This document shows positions 32,413-45,682 of a DNA stretch of 64,000 nt, in pieces (the first letter of the stretch is position 1; each line of letters starts with the position of its first letter). This stretch comes from Amyloporia xantha (taxonomy: Eukaryota; Basidiomycota; Agaricomycetes; Polyporales; Adustoporiaceae): contig JAYKKR010000023.1 in NCBI GenBank assembly GCA_036971615.1, forward strand, positions 62,001-126,000, written 5' to 3'. The position numbers and the translations under genes are program-made. Below the pieces are notes generated by a model. The model saw only the letters and a program-made list of their open reading frames with translations, was not told where the DNA came from and did no database searches.

Positions 32413-34820
32413 CTATTGACGCACGTAGGGCTTGATCATCAGCTGTAGCTGACTTCCCTTCTCCTTCTCACCTCGTATGTAAGGACGCTGCACAATAGCC
32501 TGCTTCCTCAGAATCTCCACGGCGGGTACAGCCAGCTCGTACTCAAACGCACGGACCAGCGTGAATATCAATGCTTTCATCCTGTATGGGAGCGGTAAAT
32601 GAGTTTCTCCGCCATGAGTGGATGGCCAATACAGCAAAGTAGACTCACTCTACGAGGGAGAAGCGATAGCCGATGCATGCCCGGGCACCACCCAAGAAGC
32701 TCATCATATGACTCCACACACCAGGAATGTGCTCGACACTGTCCGGGATCGACTCCCACCGCTCTGGCCTATTTTTACCTCAGTCAGTATTACAGAGATA
32801 ACAGATCAAGCCAACAGCGCGGGTTATACTTACTTGAATTCGAATGCATCCTCGCCCCAAAGCTCCTTCGACCTATTCATGGCCAGAATGGGAATCATGA
32901 TGGGACTTCCCTTGCTGATTCTGCAGTCGCAATCCCTCAATTTTGCAAACGTGCACCCAGAGCGCACCAGCACAGACTTACTTGATGCTATCGTGTACCT
33001 GCCCATACACGTCCGTATACGGCGTGTTCAGCGGAATCACATCGTCCCTCGCAGCAACCCTGCCCGTGACAGACACAGGTGCATGCACGCGCAGCGTCTC
33101 GCGTATCACGGCGTCGAGGTACGGGAGCTCGTTGAGCTCGTCCATGGTCGGATTTTCCGTGGGCACACTCCACAGCTCCTCACGTAGTTTCTGCTGGACC
33201 TCGGGGACCTGCGCGAGAGCGAAAAGGCACCACGTCGTAGCGTTGCTCGTTGTTTCGTGGCCGGCGACGAGGAAGCTGGACCGCACATTGCGACGCTCAG
33301 TACATATATCTCAACGGGCATTAAGGCCGAGTTGCAACTCACGTAGGAACCTCTGTAGATGCCATGAGTATGTGTGAACTGAACAAAGTGAATTGGGGAG
33401 CGTACGCGCTAAGACGGCATCATCTGACAGTCTCTGGTTCTCCGGGATGTCAGTGTCCATGTTCGCCTTGATCAGGAGAGAGAGTAGGTCCCGGCCCTGA
33501 AGATCCTTGCCGATCCCTTTGTCGCCTGCCTGTGCCGCCTTCATGACCTCCGCCTTTTTTTCGGCGATAAGCCGCAAGCCGATGCGCCTCGTAACCTTCT
33601 GCGCAGCAAAGGTGCGCTTGGAGAACTTGTCAGGCTGTCACCAGTGAACGTGAATTGGCGTCCACACGTCACTCGAAGCAGAATACGTACGATGACCCGT
33701 AGAGGCGGTATGTAAGCCTTCAATACACGGAAGAAAGTGGAGCGGGACGCGTCAAGAGACTTGAACATGACGTTGAATGCATCCCTGAGCTCGTTCGACT
33801 TGCCTTCAGGGTTGAGGTTGTTGAAGTCGTAGTCAAAGCCTAAAATACGATACTCAGTACGGCAGGTGAGGTGTATCGCAAATTGCGGGGTGCGCTTACC
33901 AGCCAGCCCAATGACATCGAGAGTCATCTTGCTCAAGCCATCTAAAACATCGATTCTGGCGGGTTCTCCGGTTTTTGCAATTTCGGAGGTCCAGAAGTCG
34001 CGCAGCTTTCCAAGAAAAAATGATAACCAGGTATGGTCTGGATATATACCAATGCACCTACTTGAAGCGCTTTCTCAACGAACACTCCCGTCAAGGCTCT
34101 GATCTGAGCGGGACCGAATGCGGGATTCTGGACAATCTCATAAGTTATCCAAACATTATCATGAGACTGTAAGTACCCACCAGAATTCTCCTCTGCATTA
34201 TACAGATGGAAGTAGTGAGTGTTTAAGAGATTACTATAGCACCACTAAACTCACCTGTTGACGGTGCTGTTCACCTGATCGAAATTTTTCAGGAAGGACA
34301 CTACCGCATGCTAAACTAGTGCTGACCTTCCACGATGAGAAGACCTACCACAACGGTTACTGCCATGAAACACACCCTAGCGAGCTGCATCACTAACCTG
34401 GTCCAACAGCCTCCCCAAGCTGGAAACGGGCAAACGTCGGCTTCGGGTAGTCATAAGAGTGGGCGAGAACATGGTTAATGGCTCTCGTGTCGATGGTGAA
34501 CAGTCTGTCCGTCTACAAGGCGTACCGATAAGATGTGCACAGAGCGATATGTGAAATTAGGTGCTCACGTTCGCCCATCCCTTGAACCTGAGAGTGGGCC
34601 CATATTTCTCGACCCAGCCTTCCTGCACCACCATCGGCTGAGCTTTCTGAATTTCAACGAAATTCCCGTATAGCCAGCTCGAGCTTGGAGGCCCCGGGAG
34701 ATCGCGCAGAGGAGACCTTAGTTGCCTGATCAGAACATTGACCAACTTGTACACAACGAGAGCGAGCGCTGCGACGCCCAGAGATCGCACAATTTGATGA
34801 ATGATGGTGAGCTCCGACAT
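32413..34820 (-). CDS. cytochrome P450, copy 1
   Basis: Microsomal class II monooxygenase; substrate unknown. The start at 34820 gives an N-terminal anchor ('[18 protein letters not shown]') and then '[19 protein letters not shown]', the Pro hinge. Motifs: '[10 protein letters not shown]', 'GEQHRQQ', '[10 protein letters not shown]', I-helix '[15 protein letters not shown]', K-helix '[11 protein letters not shown]' (ExxR) and the haem loop '[18 protein letters not shown]'. The end is '[10 protein letters not shown]', stop 32415-32413. About 13 short introns, sharing positions with copies 2 and 3. The family is a local one in which all copies share '-EKGSQL-' near the end. I cannot assign a CYP number. 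Head-to-head with copy 2, 2.7 kb apart. Confidence 0.9.
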
Positions 34821-34900
34821 AGTGTCCCTAATTTGTTAGAAATGTGCAAATGTGAGTGGAAACGGTATTCGAGTTATGGCGATAAAGAAAGCGGTCTGCG

Positions 34901-34908
34901 CTTATATA
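34901..34908 (-). promoter_or_regulatory. TATA box of P450 copy 1
   Basis: TATATAAG on the minus strand about 80 bases upstream of the start at 34820. Confidence 0.55.
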
Positions 34909-37466
34909 CCCACGACAGTTAGCTATGAATCACCTGGAGTTATTCACCGGGATTAGATTTACCGCTCGCCTTGTTGCCGTAGCATCCCGCGCTGTCCGGG
35001 TTTCCTCTGCGTTGATAGGTCTAGACTGTGTGTTAGTGCTGCGCACTCCGAGATCCTCGTGACGATCAAGCCATTCATGCTGTGTCCATCATGATACAAC
35101 TAGTACTGTAAGAAAGTTGTAGTACGGTACCCACCCTCTTTAAACTTTGAATTCAGATGTTAGTTGCCGCTCCCCAGGGCTCAAGTTCAAATAAGACATG
35201 CAAGTTTATTAATTAGAATTAGCAGTTTGGAGATTTTGTGTGGAAGCTAAAGCGCTGCTAGACTTATTTGACGAAAAATAAGACTTACTTCCTGAAACGT
35301 CGTGCACAGTTTGTGCGCAGTGCACACTGCGCAGCGATCATTCTTTTTGACGCTCGCCTTGATATGTCAATACAAATTATACAATTGTCTGTTGCCGATG
35401 TGCCGACCCCGTTTCGACTGCCGGCACGCTGGGCACGGCCAATAGCAGCCGGCAAGCCGAAAGCGTCGGAAAGGCCTACCGGCGGCTACCGCTGCCTATT
35501 AGTACCGCTGTACCTGAGTCTCGTCGAACGGTCAACTACTTCCAGAACTGAGTACTCAGGACCTAGTAAGTATTCATGCATCATGATCATGTCAGGAGAA
35601 TACACATGGACAGCTTCGCAACAACAATGAATGATGTTCGATGTGTGAAGGATACACGTTGCAGTGCCAACTGCTCATTGAGCCAAATTGTTGAGAACGC
35701 GCCGGTTACTAGTACTTAACTCTCGGAATCTCCAATTGCACCGACCTTCCATATTCATCGCAATCGCTGTGTACATATCAAATGCAGAGTGCAGGACTAC
35801 GAAAGGCTCAGTATGAGAGTAGTGAAGCGAACGCACAGTATTATTCGTACGAAGCTACTTCTTTTCAGCTCTCGGAAGGCAGTAATACTCACTACTAGTC
35901 GTCAAGGACGATGAACGATCATAGTCCGGAATCCGGGATGCAGGTCCAGATTTCTCCTCATGAACACCTCGAAGACGTTGAAGACGTTGTGAGGAGGCCA
36001 TAGCATGCACACGGTTTATGTGAATCATATTGATCTCTGGTAATGGCGGTGAAATTGGCCTAAATGGGTCTTGGAGGCTGTCAAGAGTATTTCACGTGCG
36101 GAGATATAGTGCACTTTCTGGATAACACGTACTGTCACGATCAAAACCATACACGTCTGACTTGGGCGCGGACATCGAGCTAGGTTATGTGGTTTCGGAT
36201 AGGCTGTGCCATCAAAAGACATCATCAGGAGATCCGCTGTAGTGCGCCGAGTCGGACGACCTTATGTTGGCGCTCGGGTTGAAAAGTGTAGTACTACAAC
36301 CTCTGTCATCATTAATTGTTGTTCAGCTCTGAACCAAACGATCGAGGCTGCTCGTGGTCCGACATAGATTGCGATGTGAATATTCGGTAAGCGAGTTAGT
36401 GTTCAGTCGATGCTTTCGAGTAACGGTTATAGTGGCTTACTGAATCTATACATTCTTCACTGCTAGTCCAATGATATAATATTGGCGTATATCGTCCGGT
36501 AGAAAGTGGCTCAAACCTCTGCGCCCAATCCTGCAACGTCTGGCGCTGTAATACTGTACGTGCTAGGATTATGGTGCCACGACATTGGTAACGCCGGCCA
36601 GTGTTTACGTGACCGCTGGGCTGTGTCCCGCGGACACTAGCATGCTGATCTTCAAGTACTGCAGTAGCAATCGAGATCGACGCCACTATACCGAATCTAC
36701 ATCGCTGGATCCGCGAATCTCAGCTAGCAATACCTTGATTAAGCTCATGCGTTACCCTTTCTCGAAGGAAGATCACGTTCTGGCGTATACCTTGTTAGAG
36801 CCTTTGCATGTGGTCGCGTTCCCAGGAGTTCAAGTCGTCTGAAGGTCCCCAAAGTGTAGTAGTGGTGAATACGATAACGGAGGCTTTTCACAGCTCGATA
36901 TGTGATTTTGTCTGGATGTTGCTCGTTGACCTGTTCAGATGACTGGGAAACCATGACATGGGGAGTGGCGAAGTGCAATCCCGAACTTATCGGCTTTCCG
37001 GCAGAATCATCTCTGCTGACATATCCGAACCGATCTGAACTGTCACTGCCCGATTTAGATCGCCGCCGGCCGGTCAAATTCCTCGCACTAAGATTGAGCT
37101 TAGCCGACAGAAAAGTGTAATTCACAGTCCTTCTAGTTGCAGGTTAAATAAGCTTAAATCCGTCGCTGTCGTAGCGCAGGACGACGATGTTACGCGTGAA
37201 CGGGGGCCAGTTCGAGACATATAACGCGGACAAGAGCAGCGTTTGCCCAACACGTTTTGTGGGGCTCATCTTTCTCAGGGTGGATCTTCTATTACAGCAC
37301 TATACGCACCGTGACATGGGGGACTCGGAATATACAGGAACGTTCAGCCTGGACCAGCGAATCCAAGAGCAATCCGTACATCACGGAATACGGCACCAGG
37401 ACATGAATCTACTTCCGGAAGTCAGCTTCACCTGATTCACTTGTGACTCTCGCAGGGTCACCAGAA

Positions 37467-37472
37467 TATAAA
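37467..37472 (+). promoter_or_regulatory. TATA box of P450 copy 2
   Basis: TATAAA about 80 bases upstream of the ATG at 37553. Confidence 0.55.
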
Positions 37473-37552
37473 TTCAGCACGTTGTCACTATCGCCGCAAC
37501 AATACCCCCATTCCCATCTTCACTCCCCTGCTAACTCTACTGAAGCTTCCCC

Positions 37553-39975
37553 ATGGCATTCCATGTTGTCCGTCATGTTTTGGGTCCCTTGGGCGTCGCC
37601 GTGCTTGCTCTTGCCGTGTACAAACTAGTGAAAGTTTTGATCATGCGTCTCACATCTCCGTTGCGTGACCTTCCGGGGCCTCCCAGCTCCAGCTGGCTCT
37701 ACGGAAATCTGGTAGAAGTACGAAACGCCCAGCCACTCGTCGTGCAGGAAGGTTGGGTCGAGAAATACGGGTCTACTCTCAGGTACAAAGGATGGGCGAA
37801 TGTGGGCAATCAATTTCTCATATCACTTTGCGTACATTATATTCACGTGCATTGCAGGAGGACAGGTTATTTACCACCGATACGCGAGCCATAAATTATA
37901 TCCTTGGCCATTCCTACGATTACCCCAAACCGGAGATAGCTCGATTCGGACTGCAGGAGGTTGTAGGACCAGGTTCGTCATGTATATTGATTGAGTTGAA
38001 AGCATGTTGCTTACCATTGATTATAGGTCTCCTTGTCGTGGAAGGTCAGCAGTAGCTCATTCCGGCATAGTGATCTCTCTGCTTATCTCAGAACGTTTCT
38101 GCCAGGTGAACAGCACCGTCAACAAGTGAGTGAACTAGTGATATGTGACCTTCTGTAACAGATCTCACGGCCTTCATCATCGTACACACAGAGAAGAATT
38201 TTGGTAATCTACCTTTACGGCAAAACATTTTGTAAAATGCTCACGGGAACATTCAGAACCCGGCATTTGGCCCCGCCCAGGTCAGAGCCCTGACGGAGGT
38301 TTTCGTAGCGAAAGCTATTCAGGCGAGTATAATCGACTCTACCAATGTCTTTGGTTCAACTGAAGGTTTTTATCGCAAAGCTGCGCGATGTCTGGAGCGC
38401 CGAGATCGCGAGAAACGGCGAACCGGCCAGGATCGACGTTCTGGATGGCTTAAGTAAGATGACTTTGGATGTCATCGGACTGGCCAGTGAGTGCATTCCA
38501 TGGTTTTCAGGGCACGTGCAGTGTATTGACGGAGCTCAGGCTTCAACTACGATTTTGGCTGCTTGAACGTCAATGGGAAGCCGAGCGAGCTCACAGAGGC
38601 GTTCAATGATATGTTCAAGTCGCTTGACTCGTCTCGGCTGACTGTGTTCCGCATGCTGAAGGCTTACATACCCCCTTTGCGTATTATTGTATGCATCCTG
38701 TCTTGACTGACATGTGGATGCTGATATCCTAATTGGGGACAGCCTGACCGATTCTCTATGCGTACTGCCGCAGCGCAGAAGGTGATGAGGCGGATTGGCA
38801 TGCAGCTCATTAACGAGAAGAAAGCCGAAGTCCTAAAGGCGGCCCAGGCAGGCGAAAAAGGCGTCGGCAAAGGTCTGCAAGGCCGCGACCTACTCACATT
38901 GCTCATCAAAGCGAACATGAGCGCGGACATACCGGAGAATCAGAGACTGTCGGACGACGATGTGCTAGCACGTGAGTAGATCGTCTCTGGGATTTATGCA
39001 GTGCACTGACGATGCTGCAGAGGTCCCAACGTAGGTCGATGCTATAGCACAACACATGCATCTACATGCTGATGGCGCGCCAATTAGTTTCCTTGTAGCC
39101 GGACATGAGACGACGAGCAACGCGACGACATGGTGTCTCTTCGCACTTGCCCAAGCACCTGACATTCAGCAGAAGCTGCGCGAGGAGCTGTGGAGTATGC
39201 CCACCGAGAATCCGACCATGGATGAGCTCAACGAACTCTCGTATCTCGACGCGGTGGTGCGCGAGACGATGCGCCTGAACGCACCAGTATCTGTGACGAC
39301 CAGGGTCGCTACGAGAAACGACGTGATTCCGCTGAACACGCCGTACACGGACGTTCGCGGGCAGGTGCATGACAGTGTCAGGTGGGTCCGAACTTGCGGC
39401 ACGGGTGTACACATGCACTTGGCTTCGGTGCTGATTGCCATTTGCGATTGTGACATGCAGGATCAGCAAGGGCAGCCCGATTTTGATTCCCATTCTTGCC
39501 TTGAACAGGTCGAAGGAGCTGTGGGGCGAGGATGCTTTTGAGTTTAAGTGAGTATAATTCCGGTCATCAGCCCGATCTGATGTTGCCTCGGGATTGACCG
39601 AGATGGAAATGCATAGGCCCGAGCGGTGGGAGTCAATTCCGGACAGTGTTGAACATATTCCGGGAGTGTGGAGCCATATGATGAGCTTCTTGGGCGGCGC
39701 ACGAGCATGCATCGGTTATCGTTTCTCCCTCGTAGAGTGAGTGTAGTCATGTATCTTTTGAAGTTATGTTACTCACGATTTTGCCTCGACGTTCAACGCA
39801 ATGCAGGATGAAGGCATTGATATTCATGCTGGTCCGCACATTCGAGTTCGGTCTATCTATGCCCGCTGGTGAAATCTTGAGGAAACAAGCCATGGTACAA
39901 CGCCCCTTCGTCCGCGGTGAGATAGAGAAGGGCAGCCAATTGCCGCTGTTGATAAAGCCTTACGTGCAGCAGTAA
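37553..39975 (+). CDS. cytochrome P450, copy 2
   Basis: Paralogue of the P450 at 32.4 kb. Anchor '[20 protein letters not shown]', hinge '[19 protein letters not shown]', 'MTLDVIGLA', '[19 protein letters not shown]', I-helix '[20 protein letters not shown]', '[11 protein letters not shown]' (ExxR), '[20 protein letters not shown]' and haem '[18 protein letters not shown]'; ends '[11 protein letters not shown]'. One intron (38323-38380) uses a GC donor (CAG-GCGAGT) where both paralogues have GT; the phase needs it. No stop or frame loss found. Endoplasmic-reticulum monooxygenase, substrate unknown, likely partner of cytochrome P450 reductase. The reading of the first-exon donor (AAT|GTGGGC) is by analogy. 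Confidence 0.9.
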
Positions 39976-40494
39976 GAATGGTCCCATGGTGATTTAGTTT
40001 TATACTCGTGGATTACTCCCAAAGGCTTCAAGTATAAATGTATAAATTCATTTACCAAGCCTGTATATATACCCCGTTGTAGCGTTGAGACAGCCTGTTG
40101 TATTTCACCTGTCACTCCTGTTGGACTTGTTGCCGTATGGCATCATCAACCACCTACCGATGAACTTAGACGTGCGCAGTCGTTCGGACATTGGGATCCA
40201 TTATGAAGTCTTCCTGGCAATTACGAACGTATCGCTGGAAGCCTGGAAAATCACTGCGTCTCTGAAGCACCGGTTAGGTGACCAAGAACGAGACCAAGGG
40301 TTTTGAGAAAGGAGGCTTCCTGTGAGGACCTGTTGTGCAATCCGTGTACTAGTATATTCTTCGAAACTTTGAAAGTACTCGAACGAATGCAGTCTAAGCA
40401 GCTGCGCAAAACAATCCCCATCGATTACTCCGAAAGAGTAGCATACACCAATACACACCTGCGAATGTATACCGACAGACCCAGAGAGCCACGG
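39976..40494. other. intergenic region between convergent genes
   Basis: 3' flanks of P450-2 (+) and SET2 (-). Open frames here overlap on both strands and show no family. Confidence 0.5.
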
Positions 40495-43400
40495 CTATGA
40501 GCCTACTGATACAGTACTCAGTCCTTGTCGCATTACCACTTTGTCCTGGTGTGGATCCCACCCACATTCCTCATTGCGGTGTCTCTCTCTTGGGTCCATT
40601 GCCGATACGACACCTGATGTACTCTGTGCTTCACCATTCGGGGTGAAGTTTGCTTCCTGAGGACTGACCGAGTTGGGCGGAGAGTTCTGGCTCTCAAGGG
40701 AATCGCCCTCGCCCATGTCCTCATCGGGGTCGTCCATGTCCATCGCGTCCCCGCTGCCTGACAGCTCTGGCATAACAGAGTTGATATCCATGTCGTGTCC
40801 ATCGTCGTCCACTGAGGTAGAGCCAGAACCCGATACAGTCATTGCAGTATCGCCATCTGCAGCTGACGATGAGGTGCGTCGCTGGCCAGCTTTCTCGAGC
40901 TTGCGCAAGACCTTCGCGATGTATTCTTTCGCAAACTTCTTGATCTTGGCGACCTTCTCTTCTGACAAAGCGTCCAGTTTACCTTCTTTGTAGCTTGTCG
41001 ACTTCTTCTCCTTCTCCGCAATGAGGTGTGTCAACTACGAGCCTCGTGAGCTCTCATGCTGTACGGGTATCAAGACGAACCTACCTCTCTGGCGTGTTTC
41101 TTAAAATGATCGTGGTCCATCTGTTTCTGGTACTTCGACATACACTTCACGACTACCGCGCCGACTAGCTTGAGAAGTCTCTTCTCCTTATTAGCTTCTT
41201 TCTCATCCTTTGATTGCTTCTTGTGTTTCGATGACTTCTTTCGTGAACTCCCTTCGGCAACATCAGCTGTCGATTGGGGAGGCTTCGCGGCTGCAGCAAG
41301 CTCAGCAGCAGCAGCGGCGGCGGCGGCTTCTGCTTCTGCTTGGGCTTTCGCGATGATGGCTGCGACCTGTGCGGAGTGATCCATGGGAGGTGGTTGTCCC
41401 CATGACAACGATATCCTCTCCCGCGGCACGCTCTGCGCCCAGCCCGGCGGCGAGACATCGTCATAACCAGGGAGGCGCTTCTGTTGTGAGGCGCTGATGG
41501 GCTTGAGCACGAATTTGGTGGTTTCAAATTCAAACATATCTTCTCTGAGTCGTTTAGGTGGACGTTGGTCTCTTGAGTTTGTGTATTGGAGCTCATTGGT
41601 GGAAGTCGAATGGTCATCTTCTTCTCCCGCCTGCGCAGAAAGACGTAGTATAATAATTAGTCGGACACGGGGGTATATAAAGGGTGATTTATGCTCACCC
41701 CTTTCATTCGTTTCGGTATTCGATAGGCATACTCCAGAGCGTCCCACTGTGCTATCAGCTGCACATAATCGCTTATCAGTGTGTCCAAAAGTATGACTTC
41801 AAGATAGACAACCACCTTCTGAGCCAATTCTGCGACGACCTGATTGTCCGACTGTGCACAGGCTTGTACAGGTACATTCACTTTAGAGTCCTCCACTTTG
41901 TTGCGTTGTATGAGAGGCCAAGTCGTCATGCACTCCATAGCCTGTAAACATATATCAGCTGAGAGTCGCGCACTTGACGCTACTAGTCTTACCAACGTCG
42001 AAACCTCCAGGTCATTGCTATAATCCTCGAGGACATTGGTCATAACGCTAAATCCTCGTAGTCGCATGAGCTGACGGAGAGCCGACAGATCCTCGGTCAA
42101 CTGTCGCACAGATAAGCCAGATACAATGAATCATTGGTGTAAAGCAAATTTTGAGGAGAGAACAAACCTTGATACGCATCAACAGCTTTACCAAAACTTT
42201 CCGGCTTTGGGTTTGGCGTAATGCTTGCACCACTTTGGGTACATCCTTCTCTACCAACGGCTTCAAGGTGGGCTGCAAACATCCAAGTCAAAGGAGTGCG
42301 TTAATTTGCCCAAAATTTGAAGACTAACGATGAAATCTTCGTCAAGCTTTTTCCCTTTCTTCTTCTTGTTGCCCTTCAGTCCCAAGTTGGCGACCTCTTC
42401 AGATATACCGAGAGCTGCAACCAGCGTCACATATATGGCAAAATTGATGTCTAACGTTGAACATACCATCGAGATACAGATCGTCCATTGCTGCAATGTC
42501 CGTCTGTGTCTTGCCACCAATGAACCCAACGCAGTTAGGTTCGCCACAATAACAGGGCTGTGCATCATGGCTGACCAACAGTAGATGGAGCGATGAAAAT
42601 CAGACGTGCGAAAATGGGAAAGGAATCTGAAGACGAACCCGTAACGGTCAACATTGTAGTTGAACGTCAGCTCTTCATTTTTCTTGATGTTGCGATTGGC
42701 AAAGATACCCATGCGAACATGACTGCCGACGGTCCATTTGGCAACGTAGCAGTTAGGGTTACAGCTATGATTGGCGAACCGACCAATGCCGCCACGCTTG
42801 GTGGCGTCAATGAACTAGGGAGTATTAAAATTCTGTTGATAACAGAGCAGTAAAGTTTAAATACCTCATCTTTCTGCAGCATCATGAAGTAGAAATGTCG
42901 AATACCCTCTTCTGCATATAGCCTCATGCGCTTGAGGAACGAGGGGTGACTGACTACATCGCCCAAATATTCATATATAAAAGTATCTCTGCCGTGAATA
43001 TTAGTCTCACTGCTGCCTCCACAGTGATATATGTTTGATTACGTACTTGCGCAAGTCTGCTGCGGCGCGAAGGCCAAAGCCTTTCTTCTCAGTCTGTACA
43101 ATCTCAATGGGCGCATACTCCTTATGCTGAAAGCTGCAGATAATTTTCAGCATCTATGCCATCAACAGGAGAGGTTCAGAATACGCACCGTTGGTTCTGG
43201 CAGTACGAACGACAGCGACAATCGTCCGGCATACACTCAACCTGAGTAAGACGGTTGATACAATCGGAGTCATGACCGCAAGCATCGCCCGGGTCATCTA
43301 CGCCATGCTCATACTGGCAATCGCATGTCATGCTCTCCAGAGCCTCCCTCGAGCGCCCAAGTGTACCATACTGGTAGTGATTTCCCGGAATTTCGACAAA

Positions 43401-43778
43401 GGTACGCAGAGCATCCTCCTCAGCACGAGGCAGATGGCCAATCAATTGTGGCTCTTTCTTGGCCTTGGAGCGCGAGGAAACGGGCGGCGTCGCCGACGGA
43501 TGGGCATCCTCCAGTTTGACCGCAGTGAATTCTGGCTTTGTCTCGACTGACGCACTACGAGACGTCGAAGCATCTCCTGTCGCAGAGTCAACGTCCTCTT
43601 CTTTGGCAATCTCCCCCTCCCGCTTGAGGTCGGTAGCAGCTTCATCATCGATGGCTTCCGTCTTCGCGCTATCGCCTCCGGAAACACGGACATACCCTGC
43701 GCTACCATTCAGAATATTATCTGCAGGCCGTGAAGTGTGAAGCTCTGTCTTCAAGGACGGTGTCCGAGTGCTCGACAT
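40495..43778 (-). CDS. SET2: SET2 histone H3 lysine-36 methyltransferase
   Basis: Nuclear enzyme that methylates H3K36 during transcription elongation, bound to the phosphorylated RNA polymerase II tail. The start 43778 gives an acidic/Ser-rich N-terminus. Domains in order: AWS ('[20 protein letters not shown]', '[10 protein letters not shown]', 'CQNQRC'), SET with '[20 protein letters not shown]', '[19 protein letters not shown]' and '[14 protein letters not shown]' (catalytic site), then post-SET '[19 protein letters not shown]'. Then a helical middle, a '[10 protein letters not shown]' segment in the WW-like position, a poly-Ala run (coded near 41290-41340), a Lys-rich stretch and the SRI domain ('HFKKHAREV', '[20 protein letters not shown]') that binds the CTD. 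The acidic Met/Asp tail is specific to this lineage. Multi-exon, introns about 50-65 nt. Identity is strong. Confidence 0.95.
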
Positions 43779-44017
43779 GGTGATGCTGTCGGAATTGCGA
43801 GAATTGACCCGATAGGCCTGGACTAGCCGTTAAAGTAAATAGCAGTCAAAATCAGGTATAAGTTACGACCAATGCAGTGCCAGTATAAACGGAGGAAACA
43901 GATAGATGCGAGTGCAATAAGATAGCGAGACAAGTCGGGTCTGAGATTTTGACCGTCGTGGTAGAAGGCAAGTGTGGCCTGAAGTCGGTCACGCCGACTT
44001 AGACGCGAACGACGACC
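43779..44017. promoter_or_regulatory. bidirectional promoter, SET2 and RPA49
   Basis: Only 239 bases separate two divergent start codons, both of broadly expressed nuclear genes. No TATA box stands out, in keeping with housekeeping promoters. Confidence 0.65.
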
Positions 44018-45682
44018 ATGGCCTCAAGAAAACGCAAGCGCGGAGACGTCGACATCGACCAAACTACCCTACAGTTCTCTAGTAATTCATCTGCTCAGCT
44101 CGGTCCAGTTCTAGGTATGCGTAAATTGGAGTCTTTGGGAAAAACATCTCAAATTTTTCGCTGCTAGCCAGTTTCCCTGCCCTTCAACCGCCCAAGTCCA
44201 CCTCTTTCCGATGCTGGCGGCGGAATGGGATTGCCAAGGACGATGAGCCGTTTGCGTTTCAGGATACTCTGATAGCTGGAGAGACAAGCGCGGTAGAGTT
44301 CTTCACCTCTGGTGAGGCGGGAGGTTCGACGGGATGTAGGTGCGTCGCCAAGCAATGTTGTTTTGAACAGAAACGTATGTATTTCACTCTAGCTATCTCG
44401 TCGGGATTCATGACAAGCGGACCAACACGACCGCCTTTCGCCCCGCGCCGCTGCACATCGTTGCCCGTCAGGTCAAGGCGCTCAAAAACCTACCGCCGTT
44501 GGAGGTGACGACCGACGAGCGCGCGCAGCTGCGCAACACTCTCGGAGAGACGTTCGGGACAAAGAAGGCCAGGGCGGCTATTCGGGCGCAGGAGAGGAAC
44601 AGGGTGGACGTGGACGCAATGAAGGGCGTCGCGAGCCACCTGCAGGAAACAATTATGGAAAACACGGGCAGTCTGCCTACGTTAGGTGAGTGTATGGTTC
44701 GCTTCTGCGCTGGGCACGGCCGACAGCAAGATCTTGTTTACCGCTCGCACATACGTATCTACCGCTGACTCGACTTGCAGAGGAGGCGAAGGCATCGGCG
44801 GACAGCAGTCGTTTGATCCCGCCACATAATGTGGATGCGCAGCGTCCGGACGATGTCTACGCTCTATCAGACATCATCCCCGACGCGGAACTCAACGCGC
44901 TGTCTCTGTCCGCTTTCAAGTCCGCCGAGTCGGCGCAGCAGCGGGCGGGGCTGCTGCCGTTCTCGCGGTCGCACTGGGTGAACCAGCACATGACGCAACT
45001 TTTCAGCGCACCCAAGTTGCGGAAGATGGACATGTAAGGCGTGTCTATCATTGCGCGAACGCTCGCTGACGCAGCGCAGGAAGATTGTGCTGTACGTGTC
45101 GACGATGATCGCGTTCAAAATGGCGGCGCGGTCGGTGAATGATAAGGAAGCGCTGCACAAGCGGCTGAGCAGCGTACCCGCTGTTGTCGTGGACGGGCTG
45201 CTTGCGCGCTTCACGGAGACGACACGGGACAGCAATGTGTGCGTGCCTGCTCTTCTTTTTCTGGGAGTCATGCTGACGCCCATCTGCAGTGTTCAGGTGA
45301 CGACGCAGACGGAAACGACGCTGCTGACATACATGTTCGCGCTGTGTCTGCGGGTGGATGACTTTGCAACAGACACGGAGCTCATCGCACACGACCTCGG
45401 CATGGCCACGAACAAGTCTGTCCGTCTTTCGCTATCCTGTCCAGCATGCTGACATCCTTGCAGAGTGAACATGCTCTTCAAAAGCCTCGGTAGGTTATTT
45501 TTTGCCGTCGAAGTCAAGCTTAATGCTCACTCTGAATGAGGCTAGGCTGCAAGATAGAGAAGCTTGACCAGAAGGAGCTGAAGAACCTCGGGCTGCCTGA
45601 CTCAGCGGGCGCGACGAAAAGAGCTGTTCTCAAGGTACCCGTTCAGTTCCCGCAGACGAGAGCAAAGCGGGGTAGACGCTAA
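44018..45682 (+). CDS. RPA49: RNA polymerase I subunit A49
   Basis: Subunit of RNA polymerase I, with RPA34 aiding initiation and elongation on rDNA. The ATG 44018 gives MASRKRKRGDVD, a basic nuclear start. Exon 1 ends at 44114; exon 2 starts at 44168 and reads 'ASFPALQPPKSTSFR', the hallmark of the N-terminal dimerisation domain. Next come 'IAGETSAVEFF' and 'SYLVGIHDKRTNTTAFRPAPL'. The C-terminal tandem winged-helix part includes 'LRNTLGETFGTKKARAAIRA', 'ALSDIIPDAELNALSLS', 'KIVLYVSTMIAFKMAARSVN', 'LLTYMFALCLRVDDFATD' and 'LFKSLGCKIEKLDQKE'. Ends in a basic tail at 45680-45682. All junctions follow GT-AG. Divergent from SET2. Confidence 0.93.

Larger units (their letters stand above)
34821..37552. 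other. 2.7-kb region between divergent P450 genes
   Basis: Holds the two P450 promoters, at 34901 (-) and 37467 (+). In between there are ORFs up to about 125 codons on both strands with no recognisable family. A short perfect hairpin (TGCGCAGT arms, 4-base loop) lies near 35315-35336. I see no gene or transposon ends. Confidence 0.5.

Noticed and set aside
35315..35336. Short perfect hairpin TGCGCAGT...ACTGCGCA
   Set aside because: Eight base pairs only, no flanking repeat or gene context; may be chance.
36396..37125. ORFs of about 70-125 codons between the P450 genes
   Set aside because: Overlapping on both strands, mixed composition, no introns or motifs; treated as chance.
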